A DNA stretch of 64,000 bases, from positions 818,501-882,500 of the forward strand of contig CP127080.1 of NCBI GenBank assembly GCA_030252795.1, given 5' to 3'. The translations under genes were made by a program, and so were the position numbers. This document shows, piece after piece, positions 38,785 to 47,209 of this stretch. Within the stretch, counting starts at the first letter, position 1. Every line of letters starts with the position of its first letter. Under the pieces are notes generated by a model. The model ran no database searches, was not told the origin of the DNA, and worked only from the letters and a program-made list of their open reading frames with translations. The stretch comes from Porticoccaceae bacterium LTM1 (GTDB taxonomy: Bacteria > Pseudomonadota > Gammaproteobacteria > Pseudomonadales > Porticoccaceae).

Positions 38785-38854
38785 CTAGCAGGCTGTTGAA
38801 GTTTTTTTTCGAGGCAGCAGGAGCAACGCAGATAAAATTTCAACAACCTGCTGG
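38785..38854. repeat. 70-bp element with 16-bp inverted ends
   Basis: ctagcaggctgttgaa (38785-38800) and ttcaacaacctgctgg (38839-38854) are inverted repeats matching at 14 of 16 bases. A T-run follows the left arm. It lies in the 183-bp gap between the permease and the YbaK-like gene. It looks like a very short palindromic element; it could also act as a terminator for the sulfur operon. Confidence 0.7.
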
Positions 38855-38907
38855 GGAAGGCGTTCACCACAAACGCCTGTTGTTACCCTGTTGTTGAGGA
38901 TCGAAAA

Positions 38908-39372
38908 ATGACTATTTCCATTCCACTGAAAACCTACCTGGATCAGCACCATATAAAATACGACCTGGTAAATCATCGGCATACCGAAACCTCTGTATTG
39001 TCCGCAGTCTCGGCACATGTGCCTGTAGACTCTATGGTTAAAGGCGTATTGCTGGAAGATGAACAAGGCTACATGATGGCAGCAGTGCCGGCTTCCCGTC
39101 AGGTGAGCATGAACAGCATTCGCAAACATACCGGTCGAAACCTGCGTTTAGCAGGAGAATCTGAACTCTCAGCAGTTATTGCAGGTTGCGACTACGGTGC
39201 CGTACCGGCAATTGGTGAAGCGTTTGGCTTGCAGACTATCTGGGATGAGCATCTGGCGGCAGAACATGACCTCTATATAGAAGCCGGAGACCATCAAGAG
39301 CTGATACATATGAAGCAGTCTGACTTTGTTGGGTTGATGAACAAGCAAAACAGAGCGGTTATTACTCACTGA
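38908..39372 (+). CDS. YbaK/EbsC-domain aminoacyl-tRNA deacylase-like protein
   Basis: A 154-residue protein matching the YbaK/prolyl-tRNA editing fold: YLDQHHIKYDLVNHRHTETS, MVKGVLLEDEQGYMMAAVPA, GRNLRLAGESEL and the late DCDYGAVPA-like segment (seen as GCDYGAVPAIGEAFGL). Family members hydrolyse mischarged aminoacyl-tRNAs in trans. The exact amino-acid specificity cannot be read here. gagga precedes the ATG by a good distance. It is monocistronic, ending before a UUCG-loop terminator. Confidence 0.85.
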   Translation: MTISIPLKTYLDQHHIKYDLVNHRHTETSVLSAVSAHVPVDSMVKGVLLEDEQGYMMAAVPASRQVSMNSIRKHTGRNLRLAGESELSAVIAGCDYGAVPAIGEAFGLQTIWDEHLAAEHDLYIEAGDHQELIHMKQSDFVGLMNKQNRAVITH

Positions 39373-39449
39373 GGGTTTCACAAATCGCAGGCTGAGTCGT
39401 CTAGGTAATGTTCGGGGTCATAGTTGATCTCGAACTGCACCCTCCTCTA

Positions 39450-39476
39450 GCCTCGCCAAGCTTCGGCTGGCGAGGC
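39450..39476 (+). terminator. UUCG-loop hairpin terminator
   Basis: Stem gcctcgcca(a)gc/gctggcgaggc with one bulged base and a TTCG tetraloop, followed by a modest T-rich stretch (actttattt). It separates the YbaK-like gene from the sigma factor gene. Confidence 0.75.
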
Positions 39477-39545
39477 ACTTTATTTGGAATTTCAAAAATC
39501 CTGCCCTCAGTCGTCTAGGCTTTAAGTCAAGATAGGGGTAGAGAG

Positions 39546-40124
39546 GTGAGAAGGCATTGGCAATCCCGCGAGCAAACCGTTATGGGTACTGACAAAGAGA
39601 CTCATGAGCAGCGCATAGAAAGACTGTTTCGTGAGCACAATCAGGTACTTATACAATTTTTGAGGGCCAGACTTCACTCTGAGCAGGAAGCTAAAGAAGT
39701 CGCGCAGGAGGCCTATGTGCGGCTGCTGGATCTGGATAAGCCGGAGGCAGTTAACTATATGCGCTCCTACCTGTTTAAAACTGCCGCCAACCTGGCCAGT
39801 GATCGCAATAAACACTTCTCTCGCCGCGATCGTATCCACGAACTGATCTTTTTTGACCATCAGGATGATGTAAGCCCATCGCCAGAAGAGAGTGCTGCTG
39901 CATTGGAGGAGCTGGAGGTTATTCGCAAAGCCATTCAAGAGATACCTCCAAAATGTCGAATGGCTTTTCTACTTCATAAATTCGGTGGCCATTCGTTCAG
40001 TGAAGTGGCAGTAAAAATGCAACTGTCGGAGCGAATGGTACGAATTTATGTCAGTAGAGCCATTGAGCATTGTCGGGCTGCATTGAAAAACAGGGCTGGG
40101 AGTAAAGCAGGAGGGAGCAAGTAA
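39546..40124 (+). CDS. ECF sigma-70 factor (FecI-like)
   Basis: An extracytoplasmic-function sigma factor. Region 2 (LFREHNQVLIQFLRARLHSE through SYLFKTAANLASDR) includes the core-binding and -10-recognising helices. Region 4 (FGGHSFSEVAVKMQLSERM) has the helix-turn-helix for the -35 box. It is followed by fecR and a TonB receptor, the arrangement of iron-type cell-surface signalling. The start is uncertain between a GTG at 39546 (192 residues) and an ATG at 39582 (180 residues); both leave the sigma domains whole. The stop and the fecR start share one base (TAATG). Confidence 0.9.
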   Translation: MRRHWQSREQTVMGTDKETHEQRIERLFREHNQVLIQFLRARLHSEQEAKEVAQEAYVRLLDLDKPEAVNYMRSYLFKTAANLASDRNKHFSRRDRIHELIFFDHQDDVSPSPEESAAALEELEVIRKAIQEIPPKCRMAFLLHKFGGHSFSEVAVKMQLSERMVRIYVSRAIEHCRAALKNRAGSKAGGSK

Positions 40125-41185
40125 TGGATAGGAAAAAGGAATCTATCGAATTGGAGGCAGCTGAGTGGTTTGCCACTATCCAGGAGCCCGAACTTTCAGG
40201 TGAGCAACTGCTGGCCTGGGAAGAATGGATGTCATCCTCATCGGAACATCTGCAGGCGTTTTCCCGGTATCAAGATCTTTATAAACGGATGAATCAGCTT
40301 GAAGAAATTCCGCTGCCCGATGAAGCAGAAATGACGGCTGATGATTACGATGGCAGTGAATCAATTAGTGAGTGGCTGGCAAAGCAATCACCAACAACGG
40401 CCAAGGTGGTTCCATATCCGGCCAAAAAACGAAACTCAATCTGGCTGCCTACAGCGTCTGCTGCCGCAATAATTTTGGCTGTCCTGCTATTTGCGTTGAT
40501 ACCAGAGAGAGGACACCTGCCAGAGGTTCAGGTGTATGAAACAACCGTTGCGCAACAACGTGAAATCACACTGGACGATGGCTCCCAAATTACCATAGGG
40601 GCTAAATCCGGAATATCGGTGAATTACTCAGAGCAGCAACGCAATGTTGTTCTTACACACGGTGAAGCTTTGTTTAATGTTGTCAGTGATTCTGATCGTC
40701 CCTTTGTGGTAATGGCAGGGAAGGGAAATATCACTGTGCTGGGTACACTCTTTAATGTAAATCGCAACTCAAAACGAACACAGGTAACCGTCGCTGAAGG
40801 ACGGGTTCAGGTGGTTAGCCATTTGAATGGTGATGTTCCGGGTAATACGCCGGCGCAGTCCGCTATCCTGGAACGTGGTGAACAGGTCGGCTACACCATG
40901 GAAGGGCAAATGGGAGAGATAACTTCCATCGAATCGGGAATGGCTGACTGGAAAAAAGGTTATTGGCGTTATCGTCGGGAGCCACTTCAATCAGTAATTG
41001 AAGACATTAATCGGTATTCTCGAAAAGAGATTATTCTGGTGGGGAGTAATGCCGAAATGCTTATGTTTACCGGTACAGTTCATCAAAATCAACTTGAGGA
41101 GTGGCTGAGTGGCGTTATTGATATTTATAAATTGGAAGTTAGTGAAGCGGGTGATAAGGCAATAATTTTAAGAAAGCGCCAGTGA
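40124..41185 (+). CDS. FecR-family anti-sigma / signal transducer
   Basis: An inner-membrane regulator that holds the sigma factor and responds to the receptor. A cytoplasmic DUF4880-type N-terminus (about 10-55; AAEWFATIQEPELSGEQLL) is followed by one transmembrane segment (about 107-126), the periplasmic FecR domain (about 145-250; EITLDDGSQITIGAKSGISV and FVVMAGKGNITVLGTLFNV) and a DUF4974-like C-terminus. At 353 residues the length is typical. gagggag precedes the ATG, which overlaps the sigma stop by one base. Confidence 0.92.
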   Translation: MDRKKESIELEAAEWFATIQEPELSGEQLLAWEEWMSSSSEHLQAFSRYQDLYKRMNQLEEIPLPDEAEMTADDYDGSESISEWLAKQSPTTAKVVPYPAKKRNSIWLPTASAAAIILAVLLFALIPERGHLPEVQVYETTVAQQREITLDDGSQITIGAKSGISVNYSEQQRNVVLTHGEALFNVVSDSDRPFVVMAGKGNITVLGTLFNVNRNSKRTQVTVAEGRVQVVSHLNGDVPGNTPAQSAILERGEQVGYTMEGQMGEITSIESGMADWKKGYWRYRREPLQSVIEDINRYSRKEIILVGSNAEMLMFTGTVHQNQLEEWLSGVIDIYKLEVSEAGDKAIILRKRQ

Positions 41186-41290
41186 GAAAAATAAAATACT
41201 TCAAAAAAAGTTTGGTGAGTCGTCTTGGTTTTCGGAAGGAGATGTTTTCCTTCGGAGGGGTAGAAACCTGAAAAAGATGAGGAACTTTCA

Positions 41291-44200
41291 ATGAGTATAA
41301 GAAAACTCGGTAATCGTACAAAAACACTAAATATCTTCGCTGCGTTACCACTATGCGTTGCTATTCATCAAGCTTCTGCCAGTGACCTGGGTCAAAAGAT
41401 TAATTTTGATATAAAATCCCAGTCACTGGATACAGCTCTTCTAAAGCTATCAGAACAATCCAATATTCAGTTGATTATGGACTCATCAGCCTTGGGAAAT
41501 ATCAATAGCAAAGGACTGCTGGGTTCAATGACAATTGAAAATGCACTAAGGGGGCTTCTCAAAGGCACAGGCCTGACTTATAGCTTTGAGGGGGAGACAG
41601 TAAAAATAATTACTGATGATAAGGATGAAAATGCAGGTAATGAGCATGTTAAGGATGTTAAGGAAGTAGAGGAACTGGTAGTTACGGGCAGTCGCATTGT
41701 AAGAGCCTCAAGCCAGGTGGCAGCAAATGTTCTTACCTTGGATGCCGAAGCATTGCGTGGTACAGGTCAAAGTACCTTGGAAGGAGCATTGCGCCAGCTG
41801 CCGCAGAATATATTCGGTGCTAGTGAAGTGGGTGCGACTGCCGCCGGGTCAGGAATGTCATTTAATGGTGCTCTCAATATTACCGGTGGTTCGAGCATTA
41901 ACCTGCGCGGATTGGGCAGTGAATCCACTCTGGTATTGATCGATGGGCGCCGTATTGGAAAGTCCGGACTTTTTGGAGGCATTGCAGATATTAGTGGAAT
42001 TCCACTTAATTCTGTTGCGCGTGTAGAAATTATGCTGGACGCCGCTTCGGCGATCTATGGTTCTGATGCCGTTGGCGGTGTTGTCAATATTATCCTTAAA
42101 AAAGATTATGAAGGGGCTGAAATTACTTTCGAATACGGAACGCCTGAGGCGGGCGGGTTTGGTGAGCATATTCTGACAATGTCGGGAGGGACAAGTTGGG
42201 ATAGCGGTCGGGTTCGCGCCACAATCGAGCATTTCCAACGGAGTAATCTGGATGGCAATGAACGCCCAGAAAGGATTGCAACCAGTTACTTTAGCTCACC
42301 TGCTTATATTACAGCTTTTAGCCCGCTGTTCTATCAATACAATGGTGAAAACTATTTAGCATCTGAACTGGCGGGATTGGGGTTGAACCCAAGTTCGCCC
42401 GGTGTTGAGGCAATAAGATATTCCCAGCTGCCAGCCAGCCAAAATGGCAGCAATCTCTTGGTGGATGATTTTGTCGGGCTTACAGCCTATCCGGAAGACC
42501 CTGAAGCTGAAGATGGTATTAGCTTGATACCTTCTCAAAAGCGCAGCACAGTTCAGGTCGGTTTTGACCAGGCGCTGCCTTGGGGAGAAGGCGATGTTAC
42601 GCTGTCAGGTTCACTTTATTACTCCGACCGTCAAACTTATGCAGCAAATGGTGCATTTACATTTGCTGCCCGGTTTTACGAGTTTGACGATGCAAACCCA
42701 CTGCCATTCGAAGGTTCAGGTACTAGCACCAATTCTGTTTTTTGGCGAATACCTGGTTTGGCAGACAAACACTTTGAAAGTGATCAAGAGGTGTGGCGCT
42801 GGTCATTGGGGCTGGATGGAGAAATGGGTGGGAGCTGGCGTTGGAATATGTCAACGGGACAGTCACGAGACAGAATTGATTCTCAATATATCAACGACTC
42901 AATTACTAGTGACGTTTATTACTCAGATGAGGTGTTGGATTACTTCCGAAGCATAGGATACACAGAAGACTATATCGAAAATCAACTTGATTACAGATTT
43001 ACCAACCTGATTGATTCCGGTTTGAATGTGTTTGCCAGCGATATTTTGGAGAACGATTCAGCCTTGCTGGCTCAGTTGGTTGCAGGGCAGAAAGATATCT
43101 TGGCGATTAATCAGGAAAACAGTTTTGAGGCGAGTGTCAATGGCGCATTATTTGATCTGCCGGGTGGGGAAGTGCATTTGGCCTTGGGCGTTGATTGGCG
43201 TCAGGAAATACTGGAAACCGCTTCATCAACCAGCGTTTATCAATCGGGATTTGAATCAAATTATAGCCTTCCTACTGATGGTTATGACAAGGTTGAGGTT
43301 CGCCGGGTTCAGCAGTCCGCATTTGCAGAGTTATTGCTACCTTTGGTAGGTGCAGATAACAGTGTTACAGGAATAGAGCGACTTAATTTGACTGGCGCTG
43401 CGCGATATGACAGTTACAGTGATTTTGGGGGAGACTCGACATGGTCGCTGGGAATGATCTGGAACCCTGTGGAGCAAGTGACAGTAAAAGCAAACCAGTC
43501 AACCTCTTATGTAGTGCCAACTCCAAGAGAAGTACTCGTTGATCCGGAAATACGCAATTATCCGGAGCTTTTGCCCTGGTTTACAAACGGTGTGCCCCAG
43601 TATCTTCGTGACGAAAATGGCGCTTATACCGGTGAGGTTGATTTTCTTGGTATGGATATTTTCGGAGGGAATCCAGACTTGCAACCGGAAACAGCTTCGT
43701 CACAGACGGTAGGATTGGAAGTGAAGCCTGAGACGATTGCGGGGTTGACCCTTGGAGCAACCTGGCATCGAACCACTTACAATAACCGAATTGGCCCGGC
43801 TCCAATACCAGTGTTCACAAGTGGCACAGACTATGTCTCGAAATATCGCAATGTAACCAGGGACGAAGAGAAAGGTTGGCTAATTGTTGATTACCGTGCC
43901 ATAAATAATGCGCAGGTGGAGATATCGGGTGTGGATTATCATGTTCGATATGATCGGGAAACAGATGTAGGGCAGTTTATCTTTACAGCCAATGTCGGTT
44001 ACACAGGAAAATATGAACGAGTAGAAGTAACCGGCGATGAACCAATCAATGTGGTGGCTGATGTGAACTTCAGAAGTCACAACGTGATACCGGCTTACCG
44101 TTACAGTGCAAACCTGGGTTGGTATAACGGAGGTTGGTCTGCAAATATTAATGCCAATACATCCAGTAAGACAGTAAGCTCAGATCAACGGGAAGGAGCC

Positions 44201-44470
44201 GGGGATCGCACCCAGCGTATTGCTAAGGCAGCACTTAAAACAGATTTGGTGTTGGCTTACGATACTGAACAGGGAGGAGGGATGGATATACCTGATTGGC
44301 TTAAAAATACAGTGGTCACCTTCAAAATAATGAATCTGTTCGATGATCATCCAGAGTTTGAGATCAAGGATTTGACAACAGGTGAACCATACCCTCTGCC
44401 TGCGCTGAATGCTAATTTGGCTGACCCGCGTGGAAGAATGTTCCATCTGGGTGTGACAAAACGGTTTTGA
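41291..44470 (+). CDS. TonB-dependent transducer with STN domain
   Basis: An outer-membrane receptor of 1059 residues. The order is a signal peptide (about 1-31), an STN signalling domain (about 36-104; NFDIKSQSLDTALLKLSEQS), a TonB-box-like stretch leading to VEELVVTGSRI (about 126-137), a plug (about 140-245; INLRGLGSESTLVLIDGRRI and YGSDAVGGVVNIILKKDY), and a large barrel ending in an aromatic residue (GVTKRF). The STN domain allows it to signal to the FecR protein encoded upstream. The ligand is unknown: no siderophore, polysaccharide or vitamin genes lie beside it, and the long-barrel type resembles receptors of marine and polysaccharide-degrading bacteria. gagga precedes the ATG. A terminator follows. 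Confidence 0.92.
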   Translation: MSIRKLGNRTKTLNIFAALPLCVAIHQASASDLGQKINFDIKSQSLDTALLKLSEQSNIQLIMDSSALGNINSKGLLGSMTIENALRGLLKGTGLTYSFEGETVKIITDDKDENAGNEHVKDVKEVEELVVTGSRIVRASSQVAANVLTLDAEALRGTGQSTLEGALRQLPQNIFGASEVGATAAGSGMSFNGALNITGGSSINLRGLGSESTLVLIDGRRIGKSGLFGGIADISGIPLNSVARVEIMLDAASAIYGSDAVGGVVNIILKKDYEGAEITFEYGTPEAGGFGEHILTMSGGTSWDSGRVRATIEHFQRSNLDGNERPERIATSYFSSPAYITAFSPLFYQYNGENYLASELAGLGLNPSSPGVEAIRYSQLPASQNGSNLLVDDFVGLTAYPEDPEAEDGISLIPSQKRSTVQVGFDQALPWGEGDVTLSGSLYYSDRQTYAANGAFTFAARFYEFDDANPLPFEGSGTSTNSVFWRIPGLADKHFESDQEVWRWSLGLDGEMGGSWRWNMSTGQSRDRIDSQYINDSITSDVYYSDEVLDYFRSIGYTEDYIENQLDYRFTNLIDSGLNVFASDILENDSALLAQLVAGQKDILAINQENSFEASVNGALFDLPGGEVHLALGVDWRQEILETASSTSVYQSGFESNYSLPTDGYDKVEVRRVQQSAFAELLLPLVGADNSVTGIERLNLTGAARYDSYSDFGGDSTWSLGMIWNPVEQVTVKANQSTSYVVPTPREVLVDPEIRNYPELLPWFTNGVPQYLRDENGAYTGEVDFLGMDIFGGNPDLQPETASSQTVGLEVKPETIAGLTLGATWHRTTYNNRIGPAPIPVFTSGTDYVSKYRNVTRDEEKGWLIVDYRAINNAQVEISGVDYHVRYDRETDVGQFIFTANVGYTGKYERVEVTGDEPINVVADVNFRSHNVIPAYRYSANLGWYNGGWSANINANTSSKTVSSDQREGAGDRTQRIAKAALKTDLVLAYDTEQGGGMDIPDWLKNTVVTFKIMNLFDDHPEFEIKDLTTGEPYPLPALNANLADPRGRMFHLGVTKRF

Positions 44471-44564
44471 AAATTTAGAATTTTAGTTTAATTTTGAGTG
44501 GAAATATTTGAAATTCAGTAAAGATAGCGTAGGTAATAATTTACTTCTTTAAATTATAAAATTT

Positions 44565-44597
44565 AAAAGGCGATCCTCACTTTGGGATCGCCTTTTT
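44565..44597. terminator. Bidirectional terminator between receptor and globin genes
   Basis: Stem aaaaggcgatcc/ggatcgcctttt with an 8-nt loop and flanking A and T runs. Confidence 0.92.
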
Positions 44598-44607
44598 ATT
44601 ATTCTGA

Positions 44608-45039
44608 CTATTCTTCTGTCTTATCATAATGAAATTTCATATAAACAATCCCCGGCATCATCACCAGCCGCCACACCAGCTCAAGTTCCTCTGTAAATTC
44701 GGAATCAAATTCTCTGGCAGTATCTATCAAACATTCTAGCCATAAATCATAAAGTTCGGGTCTTATATCAAGGTGAGCACGATTGTGCTTGATGGCGATT
44801 TTTTCCAGGCTGTGATCGGCTTTATAGGTGGCAAAGAAGGTTACCAGACTATAGAAAGAGCGCTTCAGCATTTTCTGCTGTTTGGTCATGTCCGTGTCTT
44901 TGAACTTGTCGGCCACCTCCTTGGATGACCGCAGAAATCGATCGTAGAACGCATCAAAGAAGCTAATGCTATCAACTAGAGTAGAGTTAACCCGATCAAA
45001 ACTTTGATCAAACAGTTGCTCGAATGTCATCTCATTCAC
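44608..45039 (-). CDS. Single-domain bacterial globin
   Basis: A 143-residue all-helical protein whose pattern matches bacterial globins: FFDAFYDRFLRSSKEVADKF, then KQQKMLKRSFYSLVTFF, then LEKIAIKHNRAHLDIRPELY, then WLECLIDTAREFD. His85 in AIKHNRAH is the likely proximal haem ligand, and Gln54 or Gln55 may be distal. No sensor or reductase domain is attached, and there is no signal peptide. Its role (oxygen binding, nitric oxide handling or redox sensing) cannot be told from sequence. It is convergent with the TonB receptor gene and appears monocistronic. Confidence 0.78.
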   Translation of the reverse strand: MNEMTFEQLFDQSFDRVNSTLVDSISFFDAFYDRFLRSSKEVADKFKDTDMTKQQKMLKRSFYSLVTFFATYKADHSLEKIAIKHNRAHLDIRPELYDLWLECLIDTAREFDSEFTEELELVWRLVMMPGIVYMKFHYDKTEE

Positions 45040-45090
45040 ACCTTCAATCCTGTAGAACTACTATATATCTATAAACTGAAAACAGCTAAA

Positions 45091-45225
45091 TAGTGTCCGT
45101 CCGGAAACAGCGCTAAAAGTACAAGGCGTCATTCCCGCGAAAGCGGGAATCCAGTTTTTTCGAAGGAAATAGCTTAATGGATTCCCGCCTTCGCGGGAAT
45201 GACGTCAGTTTCCGGATGTGCACTA
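45091..45225. mobile_element. 135-bp composite inverted-repeat element
   Basis: Outer ends tagtgtccgtccggaaac (45091-45108) and its partner at 45208-45225 match at 15 of 18 bases. Inside lie two hairpins, cattcccgcgaaagcgggaat and attcccgccttcgcgggaat, arranged as an inverted pair (45128-45203) ending in gtcattcccgcg on both sides. The nesting suggests a gtcattcccgcg-type palindrome carried within a longer TIR element. No coding capacity was seen. It sits about 50 bases upstream of the globin start. Confidence 0.72.
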
Positions 45226-45708
45226 AATATGTGGCATTGAAGCTGTGGTGGAAGTTTTGGCGTCTGCGCAATGTTGTTGCTGTGTTTCTGTATTGCAAAG
45301 GTAATTACAAAACTTAACAGTTCTTAACCCTAAGCGACTGTCTTTGATGTTCAAGCCGATATTAAGATCAATGCACGTGACCATGATGGGTGGTGTTGGT
45401 TTCGTCTATTTACAATTCTTAACAAACTGATATGGCGGATAAAGGATACCTGTTGGGTTTACATACTATGCAATCACCTACAGAGAGAATATGGCTCTGA
45501 TGCAGGCCTCCTCTACGTTTGGTGGCTTGTCTTTCTCGGGGGTAAGCCACAGAGAAGGGTTAGAAAATCTACTGTTAACAAAATTTAACATTTTAAAAAG
45601 GGTGTTGATGCTCTCAGGATCGTTTACGTCAATAGTGGGTAACGTTTTGATAAATAGAAAAATTTGATTTCCAAGATTGTTCCAACAAAAGATAAGGGTG
45701 TTTTGATA
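45226..45708 (+). promoter_or_regulatory. AT-rich leader upstream of the MoxR-vWA gene run
   Basis: No gene is supported in these 483 bases. The region is AT-rich near 45300-45330 and 45580-45665 and contains two copies of ttcttaac (45321-45328 and 45417-45424), plus gttaac and tttaac blocks around 45575-45595. A minus-strand open frame across 45478-45828 runs through the leader and the signal peptide of the next gene and is treated as chance. This is the natural place for the promoter of the eight-gene run. Confidence 0.4.
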
Positions 45709-47208
45709 ATGCGGCGATTGTTTCAAAAATTCTCCTACCTTCTGGTAGCGGTAACCCTGGGGGCGGCTCAGCTGGCCCAGGCAGAGGGGGCGGGAGGTTC
45801 GGCGCCTCTCAAGATTCTCGGTAATCATTTATTGGTGCCCTTTACCTACAAAGCCCAGGGTTTTGAAAAACAGAGTCACTTTGTCGTCGACCTGGGTAGT
45901 AAAGACTACGTGGCTTTCCATAAAGAGGTCCACAAGTCACTGGGGTCGGCTCTCCAGCCTGGTGAGAAGGTCAGATTTACCAATGATGGATTTGAGTTAG
46001 AGGTGAATTTTGCCAAGTGCCGTAACCTCGGAGATGGACCCAATGTGTGTGATGCTTTGAGTGCCGAATACGACGTTGAACTGGAAAATATTGATGTCAC
46101 TGCCGTTGTTGGTTTCGATTTCCTTAAGGAATACGCAATCAACTTCAATATGGAGGACCAGGCTTTCTCCATGACCCTCTCTAATGCCGAACACTCTCAA
46201 CAAGTTAAGCAAAGCTCCCAGGTGGTTGTTCCTGTAACGATAGCGGGCCATAACCTTTATGTTCCTGTCTCTGCTAACGGCAAGCAGATAGGCACTATGG
46301 AGCTGCAGACGGCGGGTTATCACACCACAATAGATCCAAAGCTGGCCGCAAAACTGGACACGTCAAAAGACATTAGCTTTGGCACCGATGGTAAACAGAA
46401 ACTCTCCGGAATGGTGGCCGTTCGTAATAAGAAGCTGCCAAAGGCTGAATCTACTGCACCATCGGATCGTGTAATGCGCACCGGGCTTGGTTTGTGGGCC
46501 TCATTTGATGTCACCATCGACCCCAAAGCTGGTTATCTGGCTCTAAACCTGACACGCAACAACAACTACCACGATGGCGATGTAGCCTTTTACAAGGCGT
46601 CAGCGGCTCGGGATTGGGAGCAATTATTAGCCTATCTGCAGGCTTTTCCACAGGATCACAATGTTGAAGAGGCCGCTGATGAGATGTTCACCATCGGCAT
46701 GAGAAAAAAAGCCCCTGCCGACAAAATGTTAGAGGGTTTGCAGTACTCACTGGATCAAATGAAGCCGCGCAAAAAGCTTGAGTACATGTTTGGTTACTGC
46801 CAGAAAGCTCATCAAGGCATGCCCAGTTCCAGGTTTATGGACCTGACGATTGGTGCCTGTGAAAAGGGGTTGGAGTTTATCTCCTATTCCCAGAAACCGT
46901 CTGTGCGCCAGCAATATCAGTTGATTCTCGGTGAACGTTACCTGGATAAAGGGGATCCCCGCCAGGGCTGGAAATATTACCTGTCTGCCTCTTTCAATGG
47001 TGACCCTCAACTGGATGGGCAAACCCGCATGGGGCTGGGGCGCGCTTATGAGGCGATGAAGCGCTATCGTCGTGCCTACGCTACTTATAAGCGTTTAGCC
47101 TCCGGAATGTCTGAAGGTCAGCTACAGCAGACTGGCCTCAAGGTGGCACTGGAGCGCACCGCTAAACATCTTGACCCCAACGACGCTTTGCTGACGGGGG
47201 ATAAATAA
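45709..47208 (+). CDS. Secreted protein with two degenerate retropepsin-like lobes and a helical-repeat tail
   Basis: I do not recognise a named family member. The 499-residue product has a signal peptide (about 1-26, ending QLAQA). Lobe 1 (about 45-160) has FVVDLGSKDYVAF and VVGFDFLKEYAINF, like the DTG and GxDFL elements of clan AA aspartic proteases, but with DLG for DTG. Lobe 2 (about 172-290) repeats this as MELQTAGYHTTIDP and GLGLWASFDVTIDP, with no Asp in the first motif. Residues about 300-499 are TPR-like helices. A binding rather than proteolytic role is inferred. The ATG at 45709 is chosen because it starts the signal peptide. The next gene starts one base after the stop. Confidence 0.72.
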   Translation: MRRLFQKFSYLLVAVTLGAAQLAQAEGAGGSAPLKILGNHLLVPFTYKAQGFEKQSHFVVDLGSKDYVAFHKEVHKSLGSALQPGEKVRFTNDGFELEVNFAKCRNLGDGPNVCDALSAEYDVELENIDVTAVVGFDFLKEYAINFNMEDQAFSMTLSNAEHSQQVKQSSQVVVPVTIAGHNLYVPVSANGKQIGTMELQTAGYHTTIDPKLAAKLDTSKDISFGTDGKQKLSGMVAVRNKKLPKAESTAPSDRVMRTGLGLWASFDVTIDPKAGYLALNLTRNNNYHDGDVAFYKASAARDWEQLLAYLQAFPQDHNVEEAADEMFTIGMRKKAPADKMLEGLQYSLDQMKPRKKLEYMFGYCQKAHQGMPSSRFMDLTIGACEKGLEFISYSQKPSVRQQYQLILGERYLDKGDPRQGWKYYLSASFNGDPQLDGQTRMGLGRAYEAMKRYRRAYATYKRLASGMSEGQLQQTGLKVALERTAKHLDPNDALLTGDK

Positions 47209-47209
47209 G

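Noticed and set aside
45478-45828. 116-codon minus-strand open frame
   Set aside because: It crosses the leader and antisense signal peptide of the gene at 45709, and no family pattern is seen.
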